Source: Sthenelais limicola (Eukaryota; Annelida; Polychaeta; Phyllodocida; Sigalionidae). Taken from it: a DNA stretch of 64,000 nt. Positions 1 through 10,681 of the stretch are shown here, piece by piece. Numbering within the stretch: position 1 is the stretch's first letter; every line of letters begins with the position of its first letter. The position numbers and the translations under genes are program-made. A model generated the notes under the pieces. That model searched no databases, had not been told where the DNA came from, and saw nothing but the letters and a program-made list of their open reading frames with translations. The stretch lies in contig OW804098.1 in the NCBI GenBank assembly GCA_942159475.1, forward strand, positions 112,288,620 to 112,352,619, read 5' to 3'.

Positions 1-90
1 AAAAAAAAAAAATTACCACCCCCCCCAAACTAGTTTTCAGCCAGATAAATCGGAAACACACCTATTTTTTTTTTGCCCTATGACAAACAT

Positions 91-130
91 CAACTTGCGG
101 ACTTGTGACACATTTTCCTGTAACACATCA
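91..130 (-). mobile_element. MITE-B end fragment
   Basis: Only the terminal inverted repeat survives (GACTTGTGACACATTTTCCT followed by a CACATCA end). It matches the right end of the better copies at 23.6 and 55.0 kb. The sequence before it is a poly-A/C stretch with no recognisable content. Confidence 0.55.
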
Positions 131-239
131 ATCGAATTTACCCGAATTTACTTAATGCGCCAATTGTAACTATCTATAAACTGGTCTCTGAAAAAAGCCT
201 CCAATATGTTTTGGAGATTCAACATAATAATATACATTA

Positions 240-413
240 GTCCTGGGTAAGACCATAAAGTGCCTTTTTGTCTCTTTTCTCTGTCTCTCTCTCCCTTCTT
301 CTCTATCTCTATTTCCTGGGTATGATCATAAACTGCCTCCCTCTCAGCTCTCCCGCCCTTGATATAACCATATCAAATGTGTTGATAAGGGCGAAAAGCA
401 ACCAATCTCACTC
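240..413 (+). mobile_element. SINE-D copy 1
   Basis: Starts TCCTGGGTAAGACC and passes through a pyrimidine-rich segment and the module CTCTCCCGCCCTTGATATAA. It ends in a short ACTC-type tail. Flanks 225-239 and 414-428 look like a slightly diverged target-site duplication (TAATAATATACATTA versus TAATGATATACATAA), as expected for an old retroposon insertion. Confidence 0.75.
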
Positions 414-655
414 CTAATGATATACATAACAGAGTAGTAGTTAGTTTTAAATCAAGGCAATACCAAATATACTCATGTATACCTATATGTATCCCTTTCC
501 AGCTCAATTTAACAGAATGTACTTAATGTATAGAGCTGCCAATTGTACATTATCCTACAACCTGCCCACTATATATAAACAGGTCTCTGAAAAACCTTTC
601 CTCTATAGACAATCTATTCCCTCTGGAGGTTTAAGTGAATGTTAAGTGCTGCAGG

Positions 656-892
656 TGGGACAGATTTCCAGAAAATGCACAATCTACATTTCTACACATC
701 TATCAAATTCTGCTAAATTAGCGGGAAAATTGATAAATAATGACAATATCTGAGTGTACTATGTATTGTATTCATTCAATAAATCCGTCTGGTTATGTTG
801 AACAGTATTTTGAACCTGATATTCGTCTTAAATTTGGATTATTTGAGAGGATTGATGAAGGCCAATTGTACATTTTCTAAAGACTTGACCCA
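656..892 (+). mobile_element. MITE-A copy
   Basis: TIR-bounded copy with diverged ends (TGGGACAGATTTCC at left, GACTTGACCCA at right). The interior follows the family: CTACACATCT, TTCTGCTAAATTAG, GGTTATGTTGAAC, then GTACATTTTCT. Confidence 0.8.
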
Positions 893-1220
893 GGTATTGT
901 AATTAAGGTTCCTCCTATATTCACCGAGCTTCAGCCTCCTTACAATGCGCCTGCTATAATTAAATCAACGCACTTATATCATTAATAAACTCTTAATCGA
1001 AAAAACGTCAAAGCTGCTGGGACGAGACTGGGTCCTTTTTCTTAATTTGCTTCAAAGATTTTTTTTTCAAGGGAGATTATTTGATTTGGTTTACGCGGTT
1101 GGATCAGTCTTAAAGGTTCCCTCGAGATATGGAAGTTTTTTACGATGATTTTTCTTCTGTTTTTATTAAAAAGGAAGAAAGGGAGTTTGTGAGGCTGTAT
1201 TTATATGAGAGAAGAAGGGT
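893..1220. other. Unannotated stretch
   Basis: No gene or clear repeat seen. Codons run open for about 35 residues around 1130-1215 just before the MITE-I insertion, but nothing recognisable is encoded. Confidence 0.3.
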
Positions 1221-1416
1221 TACTGTAAACGTATTAATGTTCGCGCAGTATTTATTTTCGCTATTTTCGCGCACCCACCTTTGCACGTGAAAATAAATCC
1301 TGCGCGAAAGCTATAATTATAGCATAAACAAGGTGTGGTTTAAATCAGCGCGAAAAGGTGTCATCCTACTTGGTGCGCGAAAATTTATCTGCGCGAAAAT
1401 AAATACGTTTACAGTA
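1221..1416. mobile_element. MITE-I, TIR element with GCGCGAAAA motifs
   Basis: Begins TACTGTAAACGTATT and ends AATACGTTTACAGTA, a near-perfect inverted repeat that extends inward through TTCGCGCAG/CTGCGCGAAAA. The ends fit CTGTAAACG...CGTTTACAG between TA dinucleotides, the target expected of Tc1/mariner-type elements. It has no coding capacity, so it is non-autonomous. It is the only copy in the window. Confidence 0.75.
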
Positions 1417-1768
1417 TAGTGAAGTTACTATGAAGGAAGAGATTTTATGGAAACAGGTTTTTATAAGAGGCCTTATTCCCCCGGCCTTATTCTTCAGGCC
1501 ATAGCAGGCCTGTTTTCGTTTGAAGATATTTTCATAGGTGAACTTTTTTTTTATAAAAGCATCTAAACTTGATTCATCTTGAATATAAATATATGACAAA
1601 GGAATTTCCGAGAGGCAAAGATGAAGGGATACGTTGGATGCTATCAAAGCCTGGGAGTAAAATAATAAGCAGTCAATGAATGTTAAATTGTTACAGTTAT
1701 AGCTTCAGATACTGTCATTCACACAAACAAGGCTAACATCATGGAAGTCCCATTAATGCATATATTGT
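1417..1768. other. Unannotated stretch
   Basis: A 93-codon minus-strand frame crosses this region and the MITE-I end. It shows no family motif, and I do not regard it as a gene. Confidence 0.3.
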
Positions 1769-2135
1769 ATTTTTGTTTGTATGTTATTTACAAAATCTCT
1801 TTGTACGAATGTTCTCATTTTGGGTTATCTAATGCTAAGAGTCATATGAATATGTGTAGCAAATTCCAAGACTGTAGATCAAATACATACATACACTTCT
1901 AAGCTCATCCTATCGAGTATATTCAGCAACTTTACTAGTAATTGTCCACCAAGAGACATTGTAAACATGTTTTTAAACATAAATATATCAAACATGAAAT
2001 ATAGAAAGACTTCTTAGATGTCCTTAATGCGTACGACCATTGGAATCGGCTTAATCTCCTCTTTTGAAATATGATGCTATCTCAAAATGGTTTTTTTGCG
2101 ACTTGTAACTCATTTTTCTTTAATACATCACATTA
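1769..2135 (-). mobile_element. MITE-B copy, one end missing
   Basis: Contains the family interior (CTAAGCTCATCCTAT, ACTTTACTAGTAATTGTCCA, ATTGGAATCGGCTTAATCTC) and the right TIR TTTTTGCGACTTGTAACTCA ending TACATCACAT. The opposite TIR is not recognisable. Confidence 0.75.
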
Positions 2136-2236
2136 TATAGATGCATTAGTTGTCTCTGTACGTAATAGTTGACAATAGTTTAATATTACAAATTACCCAC
2201 ACCAGCACCGACCGGGTGAAGCCACCTTCATGCAGT

Positions 2237-2500
2237 GGTCCTGTGTAAGACCATAAAGTGCCTTTCTGTCTCTTTTCTCTGTCTCTCTCCCATCGTCTCT
2301 GTCTCTATTTCCTGGGTATTTTCATAAACTGCCTCACTCTCAGCTCTCCCACCCTTGATATAACCATATTAAATGTATTGATAAGGGCGTAAATCAACCA
2401 ATCTCAATCACTCACTCACTCTCAGCTCTCCCGCCTTTGATATAACCATATTAAATGTATTGATAAGGGCGTAAAGCAACCAATCTCACTCACTCACTCC
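2237..2500 (+). mobile_element. SINE-D copy 2, two tail modules
   Basis: 5' end GGTCCTGTGTAAGACC, pyrimidine segment, then two copies of the GATATAACCATATTAAATG...GGCGTAAAGCAACC module, each followed by CACTCACTC. Both flanks carry related sequence of about 40 bp (2196-2234 and 2503-2541, CACCTTCATGCA). Either a long duplication accompanied insertion or the element landed in a pre-existing tandem. Confidence 0.8.
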
Positions 2501-2656
2501 AAACCCACACCCACACAGACCGAGTGAATCCACCTTCATGCATATGGATGCATTAGTTGTCTGTGACAGTAGAGAAACCAGTGAAGAAGCCATATTCATG
2601 TAACACTATACCCACTGCCCAGTAGTGGAAGCCATATGTGACTGCTATACACTATG

Positions 2657-2893
2657 TGGGTCAGATTTTCAGAAAATGTACAATTCAACTTCGCCAATCG
2701 TTTCAAATAACCTATATTTCAGACGAAAATAAAGTTCAAAATACAGTTCAACCTAACCAAAGCGATTGCTAGAATCAATGCAATGCCAAATATATTCAAA
2801 TTTAGCTAGTATTGGCCAAATTGCAGCCTAATTTAGCAGAATTACTAAATGTGTACAGCTGCCAATTGTACATTCTCTGAAAAATCTGACCCA
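2657..2893 (-). mobile_element. MITE-A copy, both TIRs intact
   Basis: Left end TGGGTCAGATTTTCAGAAAA, right end TCTGACCCA. The interior is in the opposite orientation to the copy at 656 (TTCAAATAACC, then AATTTAGCAGAATT, then GCTGCCAATTGTACATT). Confidence 0.88.
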
Positions 2894-3042
2894 TGTATGC
2901 ACCGCCCTGTCAGATTAACCCAAATATTGCTTATTCTGATTGTGTTTGTTGATTTGATTATTGCCGGGTTGGGTGCTGCCTAGGTCTGTGATGTGTAGGC
3001 AATGGGACAGCTTTGTATTATGTATATATGCTCTACAGTAAC

Positions 3043-3284
3043 TGGGTGAAGTCGCCAGTAAAAGTACAATTCACCTTCACCAATTCCCTCAAATAACCTA
3101 AATTTCAGACGAAAATAAAGTTCGAAATACAGTTCAACCAAACCAGACAGATTGCTAGAATCAATGCAATGCCGAATATACGGTACTCGAATTTATCTAA
3201 TTGACCAAATACATTGCAGCTTAAGTTAACAAAAAATACTAAAAGTGTACAGCCGCCAATTGTACATTTTCTGAAAATCCGCCC
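3043..3284 (-). mobile_element. MITE-A copy, diverged ends
   Basis: Starts TGGGTGAAGTCGCCAG and ends in CTGAAAATCCGCCC. The body closely follows the copy at 2657, including the TTGCTAGAATCAATGCAATG segment. About 150 bp separate the two same-orientation copies. Confidence 0.78.
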
Positions 3285-3516
3285 CCCCTAGGGTGAGGGG
3301 CAATGGGGCGGGGGGAGAGGGAGATAGAGAGAGCGGGAAGAGAGGTAGGGGCGGCAGCACTGTAAAAACTGGGGCTCAGGATGCACAAATTGGGGATCAA
3401 TAGACAGAAATTGGGGGTCATCTGGGGCCATTAGGGGTAGATTGTGGCTGACATCCAATTCAATGTAGCATTACATGAATTAAAAGTTATTTCTACGGTT
3501 AAAAAAAAACGTTATA

Positions 3517-3999
3517 TACCGTATTTCACCGATAGAACGCCCGGGCGTTTATTTTTTTCAGGACACTCTTACCCCCGGCGTTATTTCGAGGCAGGCGTTT
3601 ATACGGGGCAGGCGTTTATTGTTTTATGTTGGTGAATACAAGACCCATCTTATTTGCAATCCAGCTAATGACCTCCTACGCTTAAAGATATGTGTTTCAA
3701 AAGGTATCCTACCGTCTATTAATTAGCAACTTCAAGTTATGTAAGGTACAACATAACAGAGAACTGTGTGCCATCAAGCACCCATGCCATAAGAGTGAGA
3801 TGTTATCAAATCTATGTTGTTGCCGCTTTCCAAAACAGGGGCAATATAACCAATTATCCAAAGCACCATATGCTCTTTGATCAGGACCCGGCGTTCATTC
3901 GGGGCCTGTGTTTATTTATTTCATAACATTTAATAACCCGGCGCTTTTTCGGGGCAGGCGTTTATTTGGGACCCGGCGTTCTATCGGTGAAATACGGTA
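3517..3999. mobile_element. MITE-E, 483-bp TIR element
   Basis: Left end TACCGTATTTCACCGATAGA; right end is its reverse complement, closing at ...AATACGGTA. Sub-terminal GGCAGGCGTTTAT and CCCGGCGTT motifs recur on both sides. TA at each end fits a TA target duplication. No coding sequence. A second copy lies at 10682-11168. Confidence 0.88.
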
Positions 4000-4264
4000 C
4001 AATAAACTGAGGTTGACACCAAGCACTCCCTGGTACAGCTTTCTCACCACATCCCACAATGGCTTACTCTGAGCGGCAACCTATAGCTATGTTAAGGTGT
4101 GAAATGAATCCATAATTATTCCATTGTAGCATTGTTCAACGAACTATAGGTGGCAGAATTAACTCTCCTTTCCCCCCAGAAACAATTCAGTACTTTTGCA
4201 ATGGCCCCACTTGCATCCCAGAAACTAAACTTTGTGTATAACAAAGCCCCATATAAACCGATAA

Positions 4265-4684
4265 TATGTGATGTGTTTCAGGAAAATGAGTCATAAGTCG
4301 CAAAAAATAGATTTTGAGATTCCAATATATTTGAAAAGATGAGATCAAGCCGATTCCAATGATAGTAAACAGTCTAATAATCCAATCAAGTATTTCTAGA
4401 TTTTAAGTTTGTTATTTTTATTTTGGAAAAAAAAAAGTTTGCCATATTTCTGGGAGGTAGTAAACAGTAAAGTAACTAAATATAGTCCATTTAAGGACCT
4501 TTAAAACGAAAGGTTATATTACATACATTGTCCTGAAATTTGATACATCGATCGATATATATATATAGGTGATAGGCTCTCCAAAAACCAGAACATTCCA
4601 ATAAAGTGATCTTGTCAGATAAACACTTTGAAAAATATTATTTTTGCGACTTATGACTCATTTTTCTGGAACACATCACATATA
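4265..4684 (+). mobile_element. MITE-B reference copy
   Basis: Full-length copy of 420 bp. Left TIR TATGTGATGTGTTTCAGGAA continues into ATGAGTCATAAGTCGCAAAA. The right end is its inverse, GCGACTTATGACTCATTTTT then AACACATCACATA. TA lies outside each end. The interior has TTTGAAAAGATGAGATCAAG and a TTTGATACATCGA segment and codes for nothing. Confidence 0.88.
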
Positions 4685-5337
4685 GGTAATCAGTTCTCCA
4701 CAACCCTCGGCTAGGTCATGCTTAAATCTTCCCATAAGATGCTACCATTCATAACCAAATGTCATAAAACTTTACCACAACAAAAATCCGAAAATCTGAT
4801 TCGTCAAATCTCGTCAAAATTGTCAAAACTTAATATTCTCAATATCAGTTTTCTATTGCTCATCAAAAAGCTTTTTGTCTTCAATTCAGATGAAAATCTA
4901 GGTAGTACAGTCTCAAAACATGAGGAACTCACTCTTTCTTCCCCGAAAATATCTGTTTTCTACATGACCCCACCTCTTTTTTTTTTAAGATTTTATTTCA
5001 GCTGGGTGGTACATTACAAGCTTCTAACCTTGCATCCCAGATGCTGAACTTTGTGCACCATATAATCTGATGATCTCCTGGTACAATATAGGAAATCAGT
5101 GTTTCTCAACAAGCCTGAGCCATGTCATGCACTGGGTATGTGGTGCAGGATTAGCGGGTGGAGCAGTAGGGGGTCTTTGAAGGCCTTAATTTGCTGGATT
5201 TGATGTCCTCCTTAAGTTACAATATAATCCAAGAATAGGCTACAATAATGAAAAGTGGACTTTGTACATGTGATATGAGACTAGGATACCATGAACCCAC
5301 CCTCGGTGTTTTCAGTTAGTTTTGCCAGTCCTGGGTA
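4685..5337. other. Unannotated stretch
   Basis: A 109-codon plus-strand frame at 4718-5047 has no recognisable domain and low-complexity composition. Nothing else can be supported here. Positions 5269-5335 recur at 5606-5670 on the far side of the SINE-D/MITE-C pair. Confidence 0.3.
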
Positions 5338-5507
5338 TGACCATAAAGAGCCTTTTTGTCACTTTTTCTGTGTCTTTCTCCCTTCTACTCTATCTCTATG
5401 TCCTGGGTATGATCATAAACTGCCTCCCTCTCAGCTCTCCCGCCCTGATATAACCTTCAGTGTGTTGATGAGGGCGTAAAGCATCAATCTCACTCACTCA
5501 CTCACTA
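5338..5507 (+). mobile_element. SINE-D copy 3
   Basis: GTCCTGGGTATGACC start, CTGGGTATGATCATAAACTG middle, CTCTCCCGCCCTGATATAACC module and CACTCACTCACT tail. A MITE-C end fragment follows almost immediately. Confidence 0.8.
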
Positions 5508-5519
5508 TTTTTTTCTATT

Positions 5520-5600
5520 CTATAGATTTTACACTGTACCATTAGTTCCATAATTCCATGCAAATCAATATTCAAAATGGCGGCTATGCAAATCCCCTAC
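5520..5600 (-). mobile_element. MITE-C end fragment
   Basis: TAGATTTTACACTGTACCAT, CATAATTCCATGCAAATC and AAAATGGCGGCTATGCAAAT before CCCC reproduce the terminal 80 bp of the family in reverse orientation. The other three quarters are missing. Confidence 0.75.
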
Positions 5601-5605
5601 ATGTG

Positions 5606-6237
5606 ATATGGGACTAGTTTATAGACCAACATACCATGAACCCTCAGTCCGCCCAGTTACCTTTGTGAACTTTCTAATGAAAGATTATAGACTTTAATTG
5701 GGGGAAAAATATTTTCATGCAATTATACAACAAAGTGTAACAATTTGATGAGTAGTGTTTTTTGGTCAATAAGCACTGTTCTAAACAATGTTTATTGTCG
5801 TAAAACAATGTTTTTCAATTGAAAAACAGCATTTATCAAACAGGAATGCGCAGTTCCTCTTGAAACCTCTCTATTGCTAGCGAAACGCTCTTTACATTCT
5901 AAAATTAGAATATTTCTAGGAAGTTGAGGAAGCTTTGATGTTTTATTCTCTCTATTAGCGTTTCTTGTCTAGAAACTTATATTCTTTCATTTGGTAAAAA
6001 TGGACCCCACCCATTTTTTATGAGCCAATTGGGGATAAATAGTGTCTTATATTATAGTCTCATCTAAAAATAGACATGTACTTAGAGGGATTAGTTAAGT
6101 CTATTTTGTCATGACGTCACGTGAACGCAGTTATTTATAGGTACAGCGTGTGTCTGTCCTTTCTGCTTTTAGATTCTCTCAGTAGTTGCATTAGTGTAAT
6201 CTATAAACCTTGAATAGTGCATATATATGTATTGCTT
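5606..6237. other. Unannotated stretch with a CRE plus E-box
   Basis: No gene seen. TGACGTCA (6112-6119) runs directly into CACGTG (6118-6123), a consensus CREB/ATF palindrome overlapping an E-box. A TTATTTATAGG sequence follows about 10 bp later. This could be a promoter fragment or chance; no coding exon is visible downstream. Confidence 0.3.
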
Positions 6238-6551
6238 TTTTTACAGGAAGCCTTAGTCAGAATGTTTTCAAATGTATCAAATTTCAAGACAGTATATTAA
6301 ATATATCCATGCATTTGTAAGTTCATCTCATAGAATATATTTAGCTACTTTACTAGTAAATGCCCACTCAGAAATATTGCAAATCTTTTTCTAAAGGCAC
6401 ACATATCAAACTTACAATATAGAAATACGTATTAGATGTCCTACTGTTTACTATCTTTGGAATCGGCTTGGTGACATTTTTTCAAATAATTCTGGTAATA
6501 TCTCAAAATCCATTTTTTGCGAATTGTGACTCATTGTACTAAAGCATACCA
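6238..6551 (-). mobile_element. MITE-B copy, one end missing
   Basis: Interior AAGTTCATCTCATAGAATAT, ACTTTACTAGTAAATGCCCA and TTTGGAATCGGCTTGG, ending in TTTTTTGCGAATTGTGACTC. The left TIR is lost. Confidence 0.7.
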
Positions 6552-6940
6552 CATATTCCATTGATAAGAGAGAGATATATCAGCCAATGTATGGTAGTAT
6601 ATATGTCTCACACGAGCCCATCTGAAGATATATCATATATAGATGGACAATTACTAGTAATATAGGTATATACTTCACATAGGATGGCCATAATCAAATT
6701 CTAAATTTGTTCCAAGCTTTCAATAATGATGTGTGGTGGTCCTGTGTAGAACATTTCAATAAAGGGATCTTGTGAAAAAAATTATATAAAAAATATCAAT
6801 TTTACGATATATGACTCATTTTCCTAAACCGGATGACATTGTACTAAAGCATATCAGACATTCCATTGATAAGAGAGAGAGATAGCAGCTAATGTATGGT
6901 AGTATATATGTCTCACACGAGCCCATCTGTAGATATATCT
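6536..6940. repeat. Direct repeat pair about 303 bp apart
   Basis: 6536-6634 and 6841-6940 share about 95 bp (GTACTAAAGCATA, CCATTGATAAGAGAGAGA, GGTAGTATATATGTCTCACA, GAGCCCATCTG). Between them lies the unshared piece with a second MITE-B end. Most likely a local duplication followed by insertion or deletion. Confidence 0.7.
6752..6830 (-). mobile_element. MITE-B right-end fragment
   Basis: AACATTTCAATAAAGGGATC and TTGTGAAAAAA, then ACGATATATGACTCATTTTC. Only about 80 bp of the end remain. Confidence 0.6.
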
Positions 6941-7114
6941 ACACATCTCCCACACTGACTATTGTCTCCCAGCTATGTTCTCGCTACAAGCTCGTTATCT
7001 CCCTGAGCTATGTCTCCTTATCACACTCTCTTATGTACCATTAATTGATCGCCACCTATAGATGGCCAACCTTAAATAGAGTCATTTAGTATGACAAAAT
7101 ATGTAATTTATTTG

Positions 7115-7260
7115 TAATTTGTCACTGGAGAATAAGTCATAAAAATATATATTTTGGGAAAAGATGAGATTAGGTGGATTCCAACGAAGTTAATATTTAG
7201 AAAATCTAGAAGGTAATTCTTTCATGTTTGATTTCTTTTCATGGTTTTTAAACAAAATTT
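7115..7260 (+). mobile_element. MITE-B left-end fragment
   Basis: AATAAGTCATAAAAATATAT, GGGAAAAGATGAGATTAGGT and GATTCCAACGAAGTTAA follow the left half of the reference copy with many substitutions. Confidence 0.55.
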
Positions 7261-7292
7261 CTGGATGGACAATCACCAGTAAAATACGTATC

Positions 7293-7516
7293 TGGGTCAG
7301 ATTTTCAGAAAATGCACAATCTACAGTTGTACACATGTCTCTAGTTCTGCTAAATTAGAGTGAAAAAGATTAATACTGAGAATATCTGAGTGTCTTCTGT
7401 ATTGTATTCATTCAAACAATCTGTCTGGTTATGTTGAACCTGATTTTCGTCTTAAGTGTGGGTTATTTGAGGGGTTTGGTGAAGGTGAATTGTACATTTT
7501 TTGATGATTTGACCCA
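7293..7516 (+). mobile_element. MITE-A copy
   Basis: Left TIR TGGGTCAGATTTTCAGAAAA intact; right end degraded to TTTTTTGATGATTTGACCCA. Interior orientation as at 656. Confidence 0.83.
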
Positions 7517-7667
7517 TCAGCCTAGGTTGAGAGGGTCTTGGATGCGATACATGGATTGTACATGGTAAATTAAGCCTCTGGGAATCAAGGCCATCACTGT
7601 TGGAGTCCTAAGCCACCTTACTACAGAGTTAAATTTGAGTATGTAATGTTACACTAGCTAACACAGC

Positions 7668-7739
7668 TCCCAGGTGGTCTAGTGGTTAGGATTCGGCGCT
7701 CTCACCGCCGCGGCCGGGGTTCGATTCCCCGTCTGGGAA
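7668..7739 (+). tRNA. trnE-CTC: tRNA-Glu(CTC)
   Basis: A 72-nt sequence folds into a complete cloverleaf. The 7-bp acceptor stem pairs TCCCAGG with TCTGGGA (one G-T pair), and an A discriminator follows. The D-arm has the TGGTCTAGTGGTTAGGA box A. The anticodon stem CGGCG/CGCCG encloses loop CTCTCAC with anticodon CTC at 7701-7703, and the T-loop TTCGATT sits in a fully paired GGGG/CCCC arm (box B GGTTCGATTCC). It is nearly identical to tRNA-Glu across animals, and no stem is broken, so it is judged functional: it decodes GAG in cytoplasmic translation. CCA is not encoded. It stands alone among MITEs. Confidence 0.96.
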
Positions 7740-7744
7740 CAGGC

Positions 7745-7749
7745 TTTTT
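7745..7749 (+). terminator. RNA polymerase III terminator of tRNA-Glu
   Basis: A run of five T begins 6 nt after the tRNA 3' end, the usual Pol III stop signal. Confidence 0.8.
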
Positions 7750-8220
7750 AACTTAATGTTGTGAAATACAGCTATTACTGATGGATACATCAACCTACAA
7801 CAGTAAACAGTAAAACAGTAAAATGTTTCCCAGATATCCCTTGTAGCTGGTAAAAGACCACTAGAAGAGATGTACTAAATTTGATTTGTTTAGCACTCAT
7901 GTCCTCTCTAAGATATGATTATGTAGCATTTCAGAAATCCCCTCAAATAAACCAAATACATTTTCTGGTGTGACTTTGTGTGTGATGCTCATTTTAAAAT
8001 GAGGTTAAAATTATCATTCAATGTTACCAAACATATGTTTTAAATTGATCCATTACCAAATTCACTTGGATATACACATTTATTATTTTTCAACTTAATT
8101 GTGCATAGATTACTAAATGTATGGAGCTGCCAATTGTTCATTTCAAGGCGACCTTATATACTTCACATAGGATGACCATAATCAAACTCTAATTTCGTTT
8201 CAAGCTTTTTATAATGATGT
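7750..8220. other. Unannotated stretch
   Basis: No gene. About 8095-8145 (AGATTACTAAATGTATGGAG, CTGCCAATTGTTCATTT) is a short MITE-A end fragment. Confidence 0.4.
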
Positions 8221-8330
8221 GTGGAAGGATCTGGTTGTCACCTGCTGAAACCGTGCCAGTCTAGGTAGCTCAGATGGAAGAGCATTGACCCAAAGGTCCA
8301 GAGTTCGGTTCCCCGTCTAAGCAAGAGCAT
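8221..8330 (+). mobile_element. tRNA-derived SINE head (plus copy)
   Basis: TAGGTAGCTCAGATGGAAGA is a Pol III box A, and GAGTTCGGTTCC about 30 nt later is a near-consensus box B. The anticodon arm is shortened, so this is not a working tRNA. The 40 bp upstream (GGATCTGG, CACCTGCTGAAA) also resembles the sequence upstream of the minus copy at 17.2 kb, so the repeat extends 5' of the tRNA-like part. Downstream limit unknown. Confidence 0.65.
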
Positions 8331-8590
8331 TTTTCAGCAGCTTCACTACAGATTTGTTGATAAACGTTTGAGGAATATTGATGTATGATAATAATAATGA
8401 AAACTTTTCTTTTTTTAAAAAAATGTTATTTGGTCAAACATTCACAATTTGATACTTTTTTTTTTCTTTTCTTAATTAAGGATGTTTATACAGCAAGTCA
8501 AACAATCCAGTGAAACATAATTGTGTGGTAGGCTCACGGGTTTAATTCATCTACAAATTGCCATGGTTATTCTGCCCACTGCTGTGTCTA

Positions 8591-8769
8591 GCTATTTACT
8601 AATGCTACCGCTAGTATTTTTATTACTTATTTGCCAAATGGAAAAAGCATAAGCATGAACATTAAAGTTTTAAACATAAAAGCTATTTACTAATGCTACC
8701 GCTAGTATTTTTATTACTTATTTGCCAAATGGAAAAAGCATAAGCATGAACATTAAAGTTTTAAACATT
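8591..8769. repeat. Perfect 88-bp direct duplication
   Basis: 8591-8678 and 8682-8769 are identical by eye (GCTATTTACTAATGCTACCG through ATTAAAGTTTTAAACAT), with a 91-bp period. The absence of differences indicates a very recent tandem duplication or an assembly join. Confidence 0.9.
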
Positions 8770-8988
8770 TTAAAGTTACCAAACATATATTTAAATCAAT
8801 TTTAAGTTATAATGATAATGAATTCTTTTATTTTGGCAAGTACTTTTAGGCACAGAACGGATGTATTGTGTAAAGGATTCTCTTTAACTAAGCTAATAAA
8901 TAAAGACTTAAATATGTCTCTAGTTTAGTGTCTGTGGAACTGTTCTGTACATAACAGTACACTGATGAGAATCCATACTCAAGTAATA

Positions 8989-9330
8989 GGGGAGTTGCAT
9001 AGCCGCCATTTTGAATCTTGATTCGCATGGAATTATGGGACTAATGGTACAGTCTAAAGTCTACAGAAAACATGTCATGTTCAGCATTGATTATTTATCA
9101 ATGCTCCAATGTTAATATCCATGTGTTATGCATGTTTCCATGACGCAAGTCCCAATTTTTCCCAAGGTGCATTTGGTTTTCATAGATCATTTATACTAGC
9201 TGTGATATTGTTGACAACATTTTTGCAATTTTCGATCAAAATGTTTCCAAATATTCGTAGGACAGATTTCAAAAGAATCCATCCCAGCATGCACTGCAGT
9301 ACACATGCGCAGTGAGATATGCAAGTCCCC
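8989..9330 (+). mobile_element. MITE-C copy
   Basis: Starts GGGGAGTTGCATAGCCGCCA and ends ATATGCAAGTCCCC, giving an approximately 14-bp imperfect TIR, with AATA/AATT outside. The interior includes GGAATTATGGGACTAATGGT, TTGGTTTTCATAGATCATTT, CATCCCAGCATGCACTG and ACATGCGCAGTG. No reading frame of note. Confidence 0.85.
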
Positions 9331-9534
9331 AATTGCTCTCTTCACACTATCTCTAGTCTCATTGATCGATCTGCAGCTATACCTATATGCATCAAAGTAC
9401 GGCTAGAAACTAGTCATTTCTTCAAAAGGTCTCAAAGTAAGTCCCAAAGCAGCTTAGGAGGAATTACTTTTTTAAATATGCAATATGAATTTTAAACTTT
9501 ATTGAGTTTGATGAATGGTTCATTTATGATGGTG

Positions 9535-9720
9535 ATGTCGGTTTTAAAGAAATAAAGCTGTACTTTCAGTTAACATCGGTCAAAAACTAAAGATTTTTCA
9601 CTTTTTGCTCAATACTTTTGCAACCCATCTAAATGTCCTCTGGACATTGGGAGGATGTCGTTTGGTTGAGACATTTACATTTTAGGGACCCGCCGATTCT
9701 TCTTCAAACTCTTGTATAAA
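9535..9720 (+). repeat. Repeat L copy (uninterrupted at the G site)
   Basis: GGTCAAAAACTAAAGATTTT, TTTTGCAACCCATCTAAATG and a GACCCGCC segment match pieces at 26.6, 46.5 and 54.9 kb. The join TTTTGCAACCCATCTAAA is whole here but split by MITE-G at 46.5 kb. Element type unknown. Confidence 0.6.
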
Positions 9721-10075
9721 GTATATTAGCAGGAGTATATTGATAAATACAGTCCTGTATGTCATAATATGAGTAGTTCTTGTATAAACATTATATTAGC
9801 AGCAAACTATTAATAAATGCAGTCCTTTATGTCATAATATGAGCAGATTTGCTTAGACTTTGTTCTATTAAATGAGAACGCAATTTATGCATGAAGTTGG
9901 AATTCATGTGAGTATTATAAAAGTTGCAGCTTTATTGCACAGACCTATAGACCAATGCACTAATTACTGACCCACTGTTGTACAGGGGTATAGGCACATG
10001 TGTTGCACAGACCTATAGCTTAAAGCACTAATTACCGACCGACTGTGGTACAGGGGTATAGTCTCATGGCATGTC
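9711..10075. repeat. Two local tandem duplications
   Basis: A unit of about 70 bp (TCTTGTATAAA, ATATTAGCAG, GTCATAATATGAG) occurs twice at 9711-9846. A unit of about 65 bp (GCACAGACCTATAG, CACTAATTAC, GTACAGGGGTATAG) occurs twice at 9939-10061. Copies differ by about 10-15%. Confidence 0.7.
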
Positions 10076-10201
10076 TGAGGTCTATTACTCGCACCCTGTA
10101 CATGTGATAGAGCTGTGATTTACTACACAAGACTACAAGGTCCCTTGGCTATTGTTCACTCAACTAATACACGCTGAATTAAAGCTCTCTAGTACAGTTA
10201 G

Positions 10202-10320
10202 TAGGGTCAAGTCTTTAGAAAATGTACAATTGGCCTTCACTAATCCCCTCAAATAACCCAAATCTAACACGGAAATTAAGTTCAAAATACAGTTCAACAT
10301 AACCAGACAGATTTAGTAGC
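10202..10320 (-). mobile_element. MITE-A half copy
   Basis: AGGGTCAAGTCTTTAGAAAA, then CTTCACTAATCCCCTCAAAT, then CAGTTCAACATAACCAGACA; the other half is absent. Confidence 0.75.
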
Positions 10321-10681
10321 TTATGTTTCTTCAGATGATCTTTAAAGAATATACATACATAATTAAGAATTACATTCTTTCATTCTCTGGACATGCGCTG
10401 GGTGACGAGTAACTTATTTGATTTGATTACCTGATGTGTATAGTCTATCTGAAAAGAAGTTGACACAGGATTCCTTTGTTTCTTTAAGTAGAGGGAAAAG
10501 TGGGGTGGGGGATTTTTGACTTCTATTTATGACAAGGACCTGTCAACCCTTTGCCCAGCGAGTCGCACATTGCAATCAACCATGGGGAAACAGGCCCAGT
10601 ATAACCAGCACTTCCTTCCATCTAATCAAAACAACAACTGCTGCACATGGAACAGAGACAGGGCAATACTATACAGCTGCA

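Noticed and set aside
8256..8326. Functional tRNA
   Set aside because: The anticodon arm is shortened and the acceptor stem does not pair fully; it is scored as a SINE head.
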